A stretch of 64,000 bases of DNA, from NCBI GenBank assembly GCA_015058945.1, contig SVBF01000009.1, positions 1 through 64,000 of the forward strand, in the 5' to 3' direction. The notes under the pieces were generated by a model. It was not told the origin of the DNA, ran no database searches, and was given only the letters and a program-made list of their open reading frames with translations. The translations under genes and the position numbers were made by a program. Of this stretch, positions 1-8,804 are shown one piece after another. This stretch comes from Erysipelotrichaceae bacterium. Its GTDB lineage: Bacteria; Bacillota_I; Bacilli_A; RFN20; CAG-826. The stretch's first letter is position 1. Each line of letters opens with the position of its first letter.

Positions 1-1578
1 ACCTTGGGCATCCTCTTCAACCCCGCGAAGGTCTCCAAGGACACCGGCGTGGACGAGGATACCGTCAAGGCCGACATGCAATCCTGGGACTCCCTTTGGG
101 ACGCCCGTTACAAGAACCAGATGTCGGTCAAGGACTCTATGCGCGACACCTATTCGGTCGGCATCATGAAGCAATATGAGGACGAGATCCTCTCCCTCAT
201 GGAAAAGTCCGGCTGCTTCGATATGGAAGACGGCATGCTTTCCCTCATCCCCGAGAAATACGACCAAGCCCTCTCGACCTACAATTCCGCCCTCACCGAC
301 ATCTTCAACCGTTGCGACGAGAAGTCCGTCGGCGAAGTCAAAAAAGCCCTTCTCGCCCTGAAGGAGAACGTCTTCGGCTTCGAAGTCGACTCCGGCAAGG
401 ACGACATGGTCAAAGGCCTTATCGGCATGAACCTCGCCTGGAGCGGCGACGCGGTCTATTCGATGGATCGCGGCGAGAACGAGGCCGGCAACACCATCTA
501 TTACTCCGTCCCCAAGACCGGCGGCAACATCTGGTTTGACTCCTGGTCCATCCCCAAGACCAGCGACGCCTTGCATAAGACCGTCGCCCAGGAGTTCCTC
601 AACTTCATCAGCGACCCTAGTGTCGCCGCGGCCAACATGTACACCATCGGCTACACCTCCTTCATCGCCGGCGAGACGGTCCATAACCTCGTCCGCGAAT
701 GGTACGACCCGAGGGCTTACTCCATGTTCGTCTACCACGATGCCTCCGGCGATCCCGGCTGCACCTGGGAGGACAATGACTTCGTCTATCCCGAATACGC
801 GGAAGACCTCGGCCTTGACGAGGGTGTCTTCACCGTCGTCGAAGACGGCGATCCCACCGTGGAAGAAGACCGCGTCTACGACTTCGAGTTCTCCTATGAC
901 GAAGAGACCGGCTACCGTTACCAAGACGGCAAGTCCTATTACCGTTTGGTTGACGGCGAGCCTCTGCTCATCAGCGACGATTACGGCTACTTCGACATGA
1001 CCGGCTCCACCTACGACCAAGCGGTCGTCGATGGCGTGGCGATGAGCTGGGAGGATTATCAGGCCGCCTATAACCTCGTCCTCGGCCTCGAGCTCGCCGA
1101 GGAATATGGCGAGGACACCGAAGGCTATGAGGCCGCGTTTGAGGAAAACGCGATCGAGTGGTCGGTCCGCGACCTCACCTATATGTTCGAGGGCACGATC
1201 GAAGCGGGGGACGTCACCTCCAAGTCCCCGGATCAGAACCGTTTCCTCTTCTATTCCGACGAACTCGAGTACGTCGAGGACGCCGAAGGGAACGAGGTGA
1301 GCGCCGGACGTCAGTTCTACGCCCAATATCCGGACCACAACATGATCCCGAAGCTCGCGGTCATGCGCGACTATGGCGACAACAACATCTACGTCCTCAA
1401 GATGTGGAGCGACGTGAAGTCGAATAACCTCCCGTTAGCGGGGGTGGTCGTCTTCGGCATCATCCTCGGGGCGGCGTTAGTGGGCATCATCGCCTTCTTC
1501 GTCACCAAGCGTCATTACCATTCCTTCCGCGTGGCGCGCCGCAAGGCCGTCGCAAAAGAAGTGGCGGGCCGCAAATAA
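1..1578 (+). CDS. potD: PotD-like polyamine-binding domain protein, C-terminal part (5' truncated by window)
   Basis: This is the solute-binding end of a spermidine/putrescine ABC transporter. The frame is open to base 1, so the true start lies upstream; the TTG at position 4 is not a convincing start. Features typical of PotD are the WSGDAVYSM segment, the GGNIWFDSW segment and the region of conserved helices around FLNFISDP. In Bacilli and Mollicutes PotD is often fused behind the PotC permease, and this piece may be such a fusion. An acidic, Tyr-rich stretch of roughly 150 residues (about residues 240-400) is unusual for PotD. The protein ends with one membrane helix (about residues 475-500) followed by a basic tail, which would tether the binding domain outside the cell. 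A terminator follows directly. Confidence 0.75.
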   Translation, partial: TLGILFNPAKVSKDTGVDEDTVKADMQSWDSLWDARYKNQMSVKDSMRDTYSVGIMKQYEDEILSLMEKSGCFDMEDGMLSLIPEKYDQALSTYNSALTDIFNRCDEKSVGEVKKALLALKENVFGFEVDSGKDDMVKGLIGMNLAWSGDAVYSMDRGENEAGNTIYYSVPKTGGNIWFDSWSIPKTSDALHKTVAQEFLNFISDPSVAAANMYTIGYTSFIAGETVHNLVREWYDPRAYSMFVYHDASGDPGCTWEDNDFVYPEYAEDLGLDEGVFTVVEDGDPTVEEDRVYDFEFSYDEETGYRYQDGKSYYRLVDGEPLLISDDYGYFDMTGSTYDQAVVDGVAMSWEDYQAAYNLVLGLELAEEYGEDTEGYEAAFEENAIEWSVRDLTYMFEGTIEAGDVTSKSPDQNRFLFYSDELEYVEDAEGNEVSAGRQFYAQYPDHNMIPKLAVMRDYGDNNIYVLKMWSDVKSNNLPLAGVVVFGIILGAALVGIIAFFVTKRHYHSFRVARRKAVAKEVAGRK

Positions 1579-1591
1579 ACGTCAAAACCCT

Positions 1592-1619
1592 AGGGGGACC
1601 GCGCGTCCCCCTTTCTTTT
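1592..1619 (+). terminator. Intrinsic terminator after potD-like gene
   Basis: GGGGGAC pairs with GTCCCCC around a short CG loop, followed by CTTTCTTTT. It lies just after the TAA stop and closes the transport operon. Confidence 0.8.
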
Positions 1620-1671
1620 GTGAAGAAATTGCTTTCCTCGCGCGAGGGTAGGGGTTTATAATTCGGAAGCC

Positions 1672-1745
1672 GCTTCCGTAGCCAAGTGGTAAGGCCAGTG
1701 ACTGCAACTCACTTACCGTCGGTTCAAATCCGGCCGGAAGCTCCA
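1672..1745 (+). tRNA. tRNA-Cys (GCA)
   Basis: Acceptor GCTTCCG pairs with CGGAAGC; the anticodon loop is CTGCAAC (anticodon GCA); the T arm contains GGTTCAAATC. The discriminator is T and CCA is encoded at 1743-1745. A perfect TATAAT lies at 1657-1662, 9 bases before the mature 5' end. Confidence 0.93.
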
Positions 1746-1855
1746 ATGGAAGACATGCTCCGCTTTAGCGGGGCTTTCTTTGTAGTAAGGCAAATTCGTG
1801 GTTGCGCGTTTCCCCGAAGTGGACTATATTACTTGGGCTGCCAAAATGCAGCGTT

Positions 1856-1932
1856 GCGCCCGTAGCTCAATTGGATAGAGTACCAGACTACGAATCTGGG
1901 GGTTACAGGTTCGAGTCCTGTCGGGCGCGCCA
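1856..1932 (+). tRNA. tRNA-Arg (ACG)
   Basis: Acceptor GCGCCCG pairs with CGGGCGC; the anticodon loop is CTACGAA (anticodon ACG, expected to be edited to ICG); the T loop is TTCGAGT; CCA is encoded. It lies 110 bases after tRNA-Cys. Confidence 0.93.
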
Positions 1933-1945
1933 TCTCGATTAAGGC

Positions 1946-1974
1946 ACGATATACATTTGGGTATATCGTTTTTT
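1946..1974 (+). terminator. Terminator after tRNA-Arg
   Basis: ACGATATAC and GTATATCGT form a nine-pair stem with loop ATTTGG and a run of six T. Confidence 0.8.
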
Positions 1975-2036
1975 AATGCCTTATTTGATTCTTCTTTCAT
2001 CCTTGAAATTGATATAAACTTTGCCAAAAGAAGCTG

Positions 2037-2735
2037 ATGAAAAACTTAGTAAAAATCGGATTAGCTTTGCTATCTATCGCTTCATTAGTCGCCTGTGGCT
2101 CCAAAGGATATCGAGAACAACCAGCGGATGCTTTCTATCTTAAGCACGCTTATTCCTTTGATCCTACGACAGTTAAAAGTGGCCAACATTTGTTAAGCGG
2201 TTTTTACCATAACACCGTGGAATTTGGCTCAAAGGTGATTATCTCTCTTATCCATAATTCCGATGGTGACCACGGAACTGGTGGAAGTGGGCAACAGTAT
2301 AAATACATCGAAGAATTCCTCAAGAAAAGAACAGACGTCAAATTCTATTGCATCTACATGGATTCCTATTTGGGCGAAGGCAAATTCTATAAAGACAAAA
2401 TTAATGCCAAAACTGGAAAGGCTTATGGAACTCAGATTATCGATACGTTCTATAAGAATAACCTTGCCGATATCATGGATGAAGCTAAAGAGGTCTATAT
2501 GAATTCTCCTTTTGGAAGCCATGACTATGATTTAAACGTAAAAGGCGACTTCAATTGGGTCTATGGTTGGGGATTAAACGATCCTATCCCATTTAACTTC
2601 TATGTCGATAACACGGAAACCAAACCAAGCTACCATAGCAAGATATATCAACTAAGCGAAATATATCCATTCCATTTCGATTCGGTTGAAACAATCGAGA
2701 ATATGGTGGATCACCAAGGTTTCTTCAAAGAATAA
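2037..2735 (+). CDS. Hypothetical AT-rich lipoprotein, 232 aa
   Basis: The N terminus is a lipoprotein signal: a short basic start, a hydrophobic core and the lipobox SLVACG, with Cys20 predicted to be lipidated. The mature part is aromatic- and Lys-rich (YKYIEEF, KFYCIYMDSY, HDYDLNVKG) and I recognise no family. The gene is visibly richer in A and T than its neighbours and uses AT-ending codons, which suggests recent acquisition or a different selective history. No strong Shine-Dalgarno site is seen (only AAGAAG before the ATG). It stands alone between a tRNA terminator and cysK. It is probably a surface-anchored protein of unknown role. Confidence 0.7.
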   Translation: MKNLVKIGLALLSIASLVACGSKGYREQPADAFYLKHAYSFDPTTVKSGQHLLSGFYHNTVEFGSKVIISLIHNSDGDHGTGGSGQQYKYIEEFLKKRTDVKFYCIYMDSYLGEGKFYKDKINAKTGKAYGTQIIDTFYKNNLADIMDEAKEVYMNSPFGSHDYDLNVKGDFNWVYGWGLNDPIPFNFYVDNTETKPSYHSKIYQLSEIYPFHFDSVETIENMVDHQGFFKE

Positions 2736-2808
2736 GAGCTCACTTCGGTGGTCTTTGAATTGTCTAGTATTCATTGTGCTAAAGAAGGTAAACCCTTCCA
2801 ACTCATTC

Positions 2809-2827
2809 TAGGGCACGGCCCTTTTCT
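2809..2827 (+). terminator. Weak terminator-like hairpin before cysK
   Basis: AGGGC-ACG-GCCCT is followed by TTTCTTAG. The stem has only five pairs. It is the best candidate for the end of the AT-rich lipoprotein transcript. Confidence 0.35.
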
Positions 2828-2931
2828 TAGCCGATAAACGCATAACGAATGAAGAAAATGGAATTTCGTTTATCATTTGCTTTGATTTTTTCTCATCCGC
2901 GCGCACAATGTGCCCGAAAAGGAGTCTCGTT

Positions 2932-3861
2932 ATGAAGATTTATCGTTCCGCCGCCGAAATGATCGGGCACACCCCGTTACTCGAATTATGTAACCTCGAG
3001 AAGGAATTCGGTCTTAAGGCCCGGATCCTCGCCAAGATCGAATCGCGTAACCCAAGCGGCTCGGTCAAAGACCGCATCGCCTTGGCCATGGTCGAATCCG
3101 CCGAAAAAGAAGGCCTCATCGCCCCGGGCGCGACGTTAATCGAACCGACTTCGGGCAATACCGGCATCGGACTTGCGAGCGTCGCCGCGAGCAAGGGATA
3201 CCACGCGATTTTGGTCATGCCGGAGACGATGTCGATCGAACGTCGTCGCATCATCAAGGCCTATGGGGCCGAAATCGTATTGACCCCCGGGAAAGAAGGC
3301 ATGGCGGGGACGCTTAAGAAAGCCGAGGAACTTCATAAGGAGATCCCCAATTCGTTCATCCCTTCGCAATTCGATAACCCCGCGAATCCCTTGAAGCACG
3401 AACTCACGACCGGGCCTGAAATCTATGAGGACACCGACGGCGAAGTCGACATCCTCGTCGCCGGCATCGGCACCGGAGGCACCATCTCGGGCATCGGGCG
3501 TTATCTCAAAGAGAAGAAGCCTGGCGTTTCCGTCGTCGGCGTGGAACCCGCCTCTTCGCCCTTGCTTACCAAAGGCTATGCCGGGCCGCATAAGATTCAG
3601 GGCATCGGGGCCAATTTCCTGCCGAAGAACCTCGACGAATCCATCCTCGACGCGACGATCGACGTCAAAGACGAAGACGCCTTTGAATACGCCAAGCTCG
3701 TCGGAAAGAAGGAGGGCGTCCTCATCGGCATCAGCGCTGGCGCCGCCTTATCCGCCGCGGTCGAGCTCGCCAAGAAGGCGGAGAACGAAGGCAAGACCAT
3801 CGTGGTGATCTTCCCCGATGGGGGAGACCGCTATTTCTCCACGCCGTTATTCGAAGACTGA
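2932..3861 (+). CDS. cysK: Cysteine synthase A (O-acetylserine sulfhydrylase)
   Basis: PLP enzyme that makes L-cysteine from O-acetylserine and sulfide in the cytoplasm. Visible hallmarks are the PLP lysine in PSGSVKDR (Lys46), the substrate-binding loop TSGNTGIG (about residues 73-80), and the phosphate-binding GTGGT (about 180-184). At 309 residues the length is normal for the family. The start is placed at 2932 because AAGGAG lies 8 bases upstream; an ATG at 2908 in the same frame lacks a ribosome site. The pyridoxal kinase gene begins 2 bases after its stop, so the enzyme and its cofactor supply are probably co-transcribed. No serine acetyltransferase (cysE) is in the window. Confidence 0.93.
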   Translation: MKIYRSAAEMIGHTPLLELCNLEKEFGLKARILAKIESRNPSGSVKDRIALAMVESAEKEGLIAPGATLIEPTSGNTGIGLASVAASKGYHAILVMPETMSIERRRIIKAYGAEIVLTPGKEGMAGTLKKAEELHKEIPNSFIPSQFDNPANPLKHELTTGPEIYEDTDGEVDILVAGIGTGGTISGIGRYLKEKKPGVSVVGVEPASSPLLTKGYAGPHKIQGIGANFLPKNLDESILDATIDVKDEDAFEYAKLVGKKEGVLIGISAGAALSAAVELAKKAENEGKTIVVIFPDGGDRYFSTPLFED

Positions 3862-3863
3862 CT

Positions 3864-4709
3864 ATGAAAGACTTACGCGTGTTGTCCATCCAAGACATCT
3901 CTTGCTTCGGCCAATGTTCGTTGACCGTCGCTTTGCCCGTCCTCTCCTCTTTGGGGATCGAGACGGCGATTTTGCCTACGGCCATCCTTTCCACCCATAC
4001 CTCGGGCTTCAAGGGGTTCACCTTCCGCGACCTAAAGGAAGACCTGCCCGCGATCATCGCCCATTGGGAGAAGGAGAAGATCCGCTTCGACGCCGTCTAT
4101 ACCGGTTACCTCGGCCATGCGAAAGACGTGGAGGCGGTGCTAAGCATCGCTAGGGGAGAACTGAATGAGGGACCGTTCATCGTCGACCCGGCCTTTGGGG
4201 ATGACGGATGCCTCTATGGCGGATTCGACGAGGATTACGTCGCTTCGATGCGCGGCTTAGTGAAAGAAGCGGACATCCTTTTGCCAAACCTCACCGAGGC
4301 CTGCTATTTGCTCGGCATTCCCTATAATTCAAGCCCAAACGAGGCGGAAATCGAGGCGATTTTGCGCGGATTACATGACCTCGGCGCGAAAACGGTGGTG
4401 CTCAAAGGCATCGCTAGGACCAAGGAACAAATCGGCTTATGCGTCGATGACGGCAACGACCAAAAACGTTATATCCACGACCGGATCGACAAGGATAGCC
4501 ACGGCACCGGGGATGTCTTCGCCTCGGTCTTCGTCGGGGCGTACATGCGGGGCTTAGATGTCTATGAGTCCGCCGTTCTCGCCGCGGATTTCACCTACAA
4601 ATGCATCGCGAACACCGTCGATGACCCCACCCATTCCTATGGCGTCAAATTCGAACCGTTGCTGTTTGGACTAGAAGGCGCGCTCCGGGCCGCTTTGGAA
4701 AAGAAGTAA
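3864..4709 (+). CDS. pdxY: Pyridoxal/pyridoxamine kinase, PdxK/PdxY type
   Basis: ATP-dependent kinase that phosphorylates vitamin B6 vitamers in the salvage route to PLP. The N terminus (VLSIQDISCFGQCS) matches the substrate-binding start of PdxY proteins. The C-terminal half carries the ribokinase-fold anion-hole motif DSHGTGDVFAS, whose Asp is the catalytic base. The length of 281 residues is typical. It lies 2 bases downstream of cysK, a PLP enzyme, and is followed by tRNA-Pro. It could be named pdxK or pdxY; the family is clear, the precise vitamer preference is not. Confidence 0.88.
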   Translation: MKDLRVLSIQDISCFGQCSLTVALPVLSSLGIETAILPTAILSTHTSGFKGFTFRDLKEDLPAIIAHWEKEKIRFDAVYTGYLGHAKDVEAVLSIARGELNEGPFIVDPAFGDDGCLYGGFDEDYVASMRGLVKEADILLPNLTEACYLLGIPYNSSPNEAEIEAILRGLHDLGAKTVVLKGIARTKEQIGLCVDDGNDQKRYIHDRIDKDSHGTGDVFASVFVGAYMRGLDVYESAVLAADFTYKCIANTVDDPTHSYGVKFEPLLFGLEGALRAALEKK

Positions 4710-4752
4710 TTTCTTGCTTTCGGCAGGATAGATAATCAAAATATGTGGGCTT

Positions 4753-4830
4753 CGGGATGTAGCGAAGCTTGGTTATCGCGTCTGCTTTGGGAGCAGAAGA
4801 CCATCGGTTCGAATCCGATCATCCCGACCA
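4753..4830 (+). tRNA. tRNA-Pro (TGG)
   Basis: Acceptor CGGGATG pairs with CATCCCG; the anticodon loop is TTTGGGA (anticodon TGG); the T loop is TTCGAAT; CCA is encoded. The first base C is characteristic of bacterial tRNA-Pro. Confidence 0.93.
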
Positions 4831-4841
4831 CGTGATTGATG

Positions 4842-4873
4842 CGTTCCTGACATAAACGTCGGGAACGTTTTTT
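4842..4873 (+). terminator. Terminator after tRNA-Pro
   Basis: CGTTCC...GGAACG stem, extended by TGAC/GTC, followed by TTTTTT. Confidence 0.8.
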
Positions 4874-5129
4874 CTATTTGAGAAGGTGGCCACGATATCG
4901 TTGATGAATAAAAGAGAACGATGGGGATGCCGATGCGGTTTTGAATGCGCGTTCCCGCTGTTTCCAAAACGGAACTGGCTATCCAAAAAACGCGCACAGG
5001 CGTATACTGCCTACTATCAGCGAGTACCCACGACCCACACACATATAAGAATGACACGTATTGACCGCGCGTGTTCTTGCATTGTGTCGCAAGGGCCTAC
5101 GATACCCGCCACAAGAATAGGAGGGAGTC

Positions 5130-6887
5130 ATGTTCAAGTTACTCTTCAAAAACATGAAGGCTAAGAACTGGTTCGCCGTCTTAGGCATTTTCCTGCTGAC
5201 GCTGGCCCAGGTCTTCTTCATGATGCAAGTCGTCACTTCGATCGGTCTGCTCACCAACGCCGTGCAGAACAGCCAGACCGAAGGCGTCGACGCGATTTGG
5301 CGTTACGGACTCATCATGGTCGTCTGCGCGATCTTGATGGCCGCGGTCGAAATCATCATCCGTTTCGTCGCGAGCGCCGCCGCCGCGAGCACCGTCACGA
5401 TGCTCAGGCAAAAACTCTATGAGAGGGTCAACGAGTTCGCCCTTGCGGACTTCGCATCCTTCTCCACCGAGTCGTTGATCACCAGGACCACCAACGACAT
5501 GCAGAACGTCCACCTCGCGTGGCTTACGTTCCTCAAGACCGCCTTCGTGGCCCCGATCACGATGGTGTGGTCGATCATCCTCTTGGTCCAATACGCCAAC
5601 CCGGGACTCACCGGCGTTACCGCCGCGTGGCTCTTCGTCCTCGTGGCCGCGGTCGTCGTGTTGCTCATGCTGGTCACCCCGAAGTTCAAAGTCGTCCAGA
5701 AACTCACCGACGCCTTGAACGTCTCCTCGAGGGAAAACCTCACCGGCGTGCGCGTCGTCCGTGCCTTCAACGCGGAAAAGTATCAGGAAGAGAAATTCGA
5801 GAAGGTCAACGTCGAATTCACCAAGGTCCAGATTTTCACCGGTAGGGCCATCTCCGTCTTCACCCCGCTCATCATGCTCGTCATGATGGGCCTGTCCCTT
5901 TCGATCCTTTGGGTCAGCGCCTATGTCATCAACGGCATGGACGTCGAGGCCGCGAAGATCGCCTTCGGCACGACGAACTCCTTCGTCATGCTCGCCAACC
6001 AGATCGTCATGTCGTTCGTCCTCCTGGTCACCCTCATCGTCATCTGGCCGAGAGCTTCCGTCAGCGCCAAGCGTATCCAGCAGGTCATCGAACACGAAGT
6101 CTCCGTCTTGGACACCGATAACCCGGTCGAGTTCAAGGAGGAGGGCACCATCGAGTTCAAGAACGTCGGCTTCGCCTATCCCGGCTCCGACAAAGAGGCC
6201 GTCTCCGACATCTCCTTTAAGGTCAAGAAGGGCGAGACCATCGCCTTCATCGGCGCGACCGGCTCGGGCAAGACCACGATCATCAACATGATCCCGCGTA
6301 TGGCCGACTGCACCCGCGGCGAAGTCCTCGTCGATGGCGTCAACGTCAAAGACGTCCGCCAGGCCGACCTTCGCAACCGCATCGGTTATGCCCCCCAGCG
6401 CGGTTTCCTCTTCAAGGGCATCATCAAGGACAACATCGCCTTCAAGAATCCCAACATGACTCTTGAGGACGTCCGTTGGGCCGCCGAAATCGCCGACGCG
6501 GACGGCTTCGTCTCGCAAAAGCGCAACGGCTATGAGTCCGAAGTCGCCCAGGGTGGCTCGAACTTCTCCGGCGGTCAGAAGCAGCGCCTTTGCATCGCCA
6601 GGGCCGTCGCGACCAAGCCGGAGATCCTCATCTTCGACGACTCGTTCTCAGCCCTCGACTACAAGACCGACAAGACGGTGCGTGGCCGCATCGCGGAGCG
6701 CCTCCCCGGCACGACCCGCGTCATCATCGCCCAGCGCGTCGGCACCATCATGGACGCCGATCAGATCGTCGTCTTGGATCAGGGCAAAATGGTGGGCATC
6801 GGCAAGCACAAAGACCTCGTGCGCAATTGCCCCGTCTACCAGGAAATCGCCTTATCGCAGCTTAGCAAGGAGGAATTGGGTTTATGA
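5130..6887 (+). CDS. ABC exporter half-transporter, degenerate-site subunit
   Basis: Type IV ABC exporter half: an N-terminal transmembrane domain (about residues 1-320, six helices) and a C-terminal nucleotide-binding domain. Walker A is GATGSGKTT near residue 375, the signature is FSGGQKQR near 478, and the Walker B region reads LIFDDSFSALD near 500. The residue after the Walker B Asp is Asp, not the catalytic Glu, which marks the degenerate site of heterodimeric exporters such as TM287/288 and BmrCD. A good ribosome site (AGGAGGGA) lies 4-11 bases before the ATG. It overlaps the next gene by 4 bases (ATGA), so the two subunits are made together. The substrate cannot be read from sequence; drugs or lipids are usual. 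Confidence 0.9.
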   Translation: MFKLLFKNMKAKNWFAVLGIFLLTLAQVFFMMQVVTSIGLLTNAVQNSQTEGVDAIWRYGLIMVVCAILMAAVEIIIRFVASAAAASTVTMLRQKLYERVNEFALADFASFSTESLITRTTNDMQNVHLAWLTFLKTAFVAPITMVWSIILLVQYANPGLTGVTAAWLFVLVAAVVVLLMLVTPKFKVVQKLTDALNVSSRENLTGVRVVRAFNAEKYQEEKFEKVNVEFTKVQIFTGRAISVFTPLIMLVMMGLSLSILWVSAYVINGMDVEAAKIAFGTTNSFVMLANQIVMSFVLLVTLIVIWPRASVSAKRIQQVIEHEVSVLDTDNPVEFKEEGTIEFKNVGFAYPGSDKEAVSDISFKVKKGETIAFIGATGSGKTTIINMIPRMADCTRGEVLVDGVNVKDVRQADLRNRIGYAPQRGFLFKGIIKDNIAFKNPNMTLEDVRWAAEIADADGFVSQKRNGYESEVAQGGSNFSGGQKQRLCIARAVATKPEILIFDDSFSALDYKTDKTVRGRIAERLPGTTRVIIAQRVGTIMDADQIVVLDQGKMVGIGKHKDLVRNCPVYQEIALSQLSKEELGL

Positions 6888-8677
6888 TCGCCGCCACCAA
6901 AGCACCCGCGAAGGAAAAGAACAAATTGGGCGCCCTCGTGAAGGCGTTCCGCAAATACTACGTCCCCTTCGCCATCTCCATCCTCCTCTTGGTCGTCTCG
7001 GTCATCTTCACCATTTTGACCCCGGGCACCATCCGCGAGCTCACCAACCAGATCTCCCCGGCGTGGGAGCATGCGGTCATCGAAGGCAACACCTTCAAGA
7101 TCGACCTCGGCGCGGTTACCTCCCTTGGCATCCGCCTCGCCGTCTATGTCCTCATCTCCTTCGTCACCGGAGCCATTTCGGGCTTCGTGCTCAACACCAT
7201 CATCCAGAAGTTCTCGAAGGACCTCAGGGCCCAGATCTCCGAAAAGATCAACAAGATGCCCCTCAATTACTTCGACACCACCCAACTCGGTGACATCCTC
7301 TCCGTCGTCACTAACGACGTGGATACGCTTAGCACTTCGTTGCAGAACTCCGTCTCCATGCTCGTCCAGTCGGGCGTGATGCTCCTTGGCGTCTTCGTGG
7401 CCATGTTCATCGCCGCTTGGCAAATGGCCCTCGTCGTCATCTGCTCCTTGCCGATTATGCTGGTCATCATCATGTTGACCTTCAAGAAGGCCTTGCCGTT
7501 ATTCGACAAGAGCCAGCAAGCCCTCGGCGACGTCAACGGCACGGTCGAAGAAAACTACTCCGGCCAACTCATCATCAAATCCTTCAACGCGGAAGCGAAG
7601 AAGGTCGAGGAATTCCGCGCGAAGAACAACGCCTTCGGCGACATCCTCTACAAGTCGCAGGCCTTCGGCGGCCTCATCGAGCCCGCGATGTCCTTCGTCT
7701 CCTACCTCACCTACGCCGCGGTCCTCATCACCGGTGGCCTGCTCTACGCCAACGGCACCATCAAGGAGATGGGCATCATCACCGGCTTCATCGTCTACGT
7801 CTCGCTCTTCCAGGAGCCTTTGGCCCAAATCGGTCAGGCGAGCTCCACGATCCAGCTCGGCACCGCCGCCTGCAACAGGGTCTTCAACTTCCTCGAACTT
7901 GAGGAGCTCCCCGAAGAAGGCGATAAGCCGCAGCTCCTCGACCACGCCCACATCCGTGGCGAAGTCGAGTTCAGGGACGTCTGCTTCGGCTACGATCCCA
8001 AGAAGCTCACCATCAAGAACTTCTCCGGCAAGATCAAGCCCGGCATGAAGGTCGCCATCATCGGTCCGACCGGCGCCGGCAAGACCACGCTCGTCAACCT
8101 CCTGATGCGCTTCTATGAGCTCACCAGCGGCGACATCCTCGTCGATGGCGTCTCCATCAAGGACATGTCCCGTGCCGAACTCCGCGACATCTTCGGCATG
8201 ATCCTCCAGGAGACCTGGGTCATCAACGGCACGCTCAGGGAGAACATCGTCTATAACCTCAAGAACGTCGATGAGAACCGCCTCAAAGAGATTCTCGAGG
8301 AGACGAACCTCAGCCACTACGTCGAAACCCTCCCGCAGGGCCTCGACACCGTCATCCAGAAGGAGAGCGCCCTCTCCGCCGGTCAGAAGCAGCTCGTCAC
8401 CATCGCCCGCGCGATGACCGAGAACGCCCCGATGTTGATCCTCGACGAGGCGACCTCCAACGTCGACACCCGTACCGAGATCCTCATCCAAAAGGCCATG
8501 GACTCCCTCACCAGCGGCAGGACCAGCTTCGTCATCGCCCACCGTCTCTCCACCATCAAGAACGCGGATTTGATCTTCGTCATGAAGGATGGCAACATCG
8601 TCGAGACGGGCAACCACGACTCCTTGATGAAACTCGGCGGTCTCTATAGCGAGATCTACAATTCGCAGTTCAATTAA
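6884..8677 (+). CDS. ABC exporter half-transporter, catalytic subunit
   Basis: Partner of the preceding gene. Six predicted membrane helices occupy roughly residues 20-330 and the nucleotide-binding domain follows. Walker A is GPTGAGKTT near residue 393, the signature is LSAGQKQ near 496 (the usual second Gly is Ala), and Walker B is LILDEATSNVD near 519 with the catalytic Glu present. Together the two genes give one canonical and one degenerate ATP site, as in bacterial heterodimeric multidrug exporters. The start codon overlaps the upstream stop and a ribosome site (AAGGAGGAA) lies inside the upstream gene. A strong terminator follows. Confidence 0.9.
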   Translation: MIAATKAPAKEKNKLGALVKAFRKYYVPFAISILLLVVSVIFTILTPGTIRELTNQISPAWEHAVIEGNTFKIDLGAVTSLGIRLAVYVLISFVTGAISGFVLNTIIQKFSKDLRAQISEKINKMPLNYFDTTQLGDILSVVTNDVDTLSTSLQNSVSMLVQSGVMLLGVFVAMFIAAWQMALVVICSLPIMLVIIMLTFKKALPLFDKSQQALGDVNGTVEENYSGQLIIKSFNAEAKKVEEFRAKNNAFGDILYKSQAFGGLIEPAMSFVSYLTYAAVLITGGLLYANGTIKEMGIITGFIVYVSLFQEPLAQIGQASSTIQLGTAACNRVFNFLELEELPEEGDKPQLLDHAHIRGEVEFRDVCFGYDPKKLTIKNFSGKIKPGMKVAIIGPTGAGKTTLVNLLMRFYELTSGDILVDGVSIKDMSRAELRDIFGMILQETWVINGTLRENIVYNLKNVDENRLKEILEETNLSHYVETLPQGLDTVIQKESALSAGQKQLVTIARAMTENAPMLILDEATSNVDTRTEILIQKAMDSLTSGRTSFVIAHRLSTIKNADLIFVMKDGNIVETGNHDSLMKLGGLYSEIYNSQFN

Positions 8678-8697
8678 GCGAGTTCCCTTCATCCCTT

Positions 8698-8730
8698 ACG
8701 TCCTCGGTGCGACCCACCGGGGACGTTTTT
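8698..8730 (+). terminator. Terminator of the ABC exporter operon
   Basis: ACGTCC-T-CGGTG pairs with CACCG-G-GGACGT around a small loop, followed by TTTTT. Confidence 0.85.
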
Positions 8731-8791
8731 CATATCACGGCCCTTTTGTCTCGGAGACGCGCATTTTTGATGCGAAGAAAGAAAACTCGTG

Positions 8792-8797
8792 TAGAGT
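8792..8797 (+). promoter_or_regulatory. -10 box of a leaderless promoter (threonine aldolase)
   Basis: TAGAGT ends 7 bases before the ATG at 8805, and no Shine-Dalgarno sequence lies between. Transcription would start at or next to the start codon. Confidence 0.5.
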
Positions 8798-8804
8798 AAC
8801 TTCC

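Noticed and set aside
5000..5129. A promoter before the ABC exporter operon
   Set aside because: TTGACC and TATACT are present but not at workable spacing from each other; no confident call.
5181..6518. Long antisense frames opposite the ABC exporter (and similarly 7499-8692 and 23287-24576)
   Set aside because: All mirror GC-rich genes and are made of Asp/Glu/Gly/Val-rich sequence; no starts with ribosome sites.
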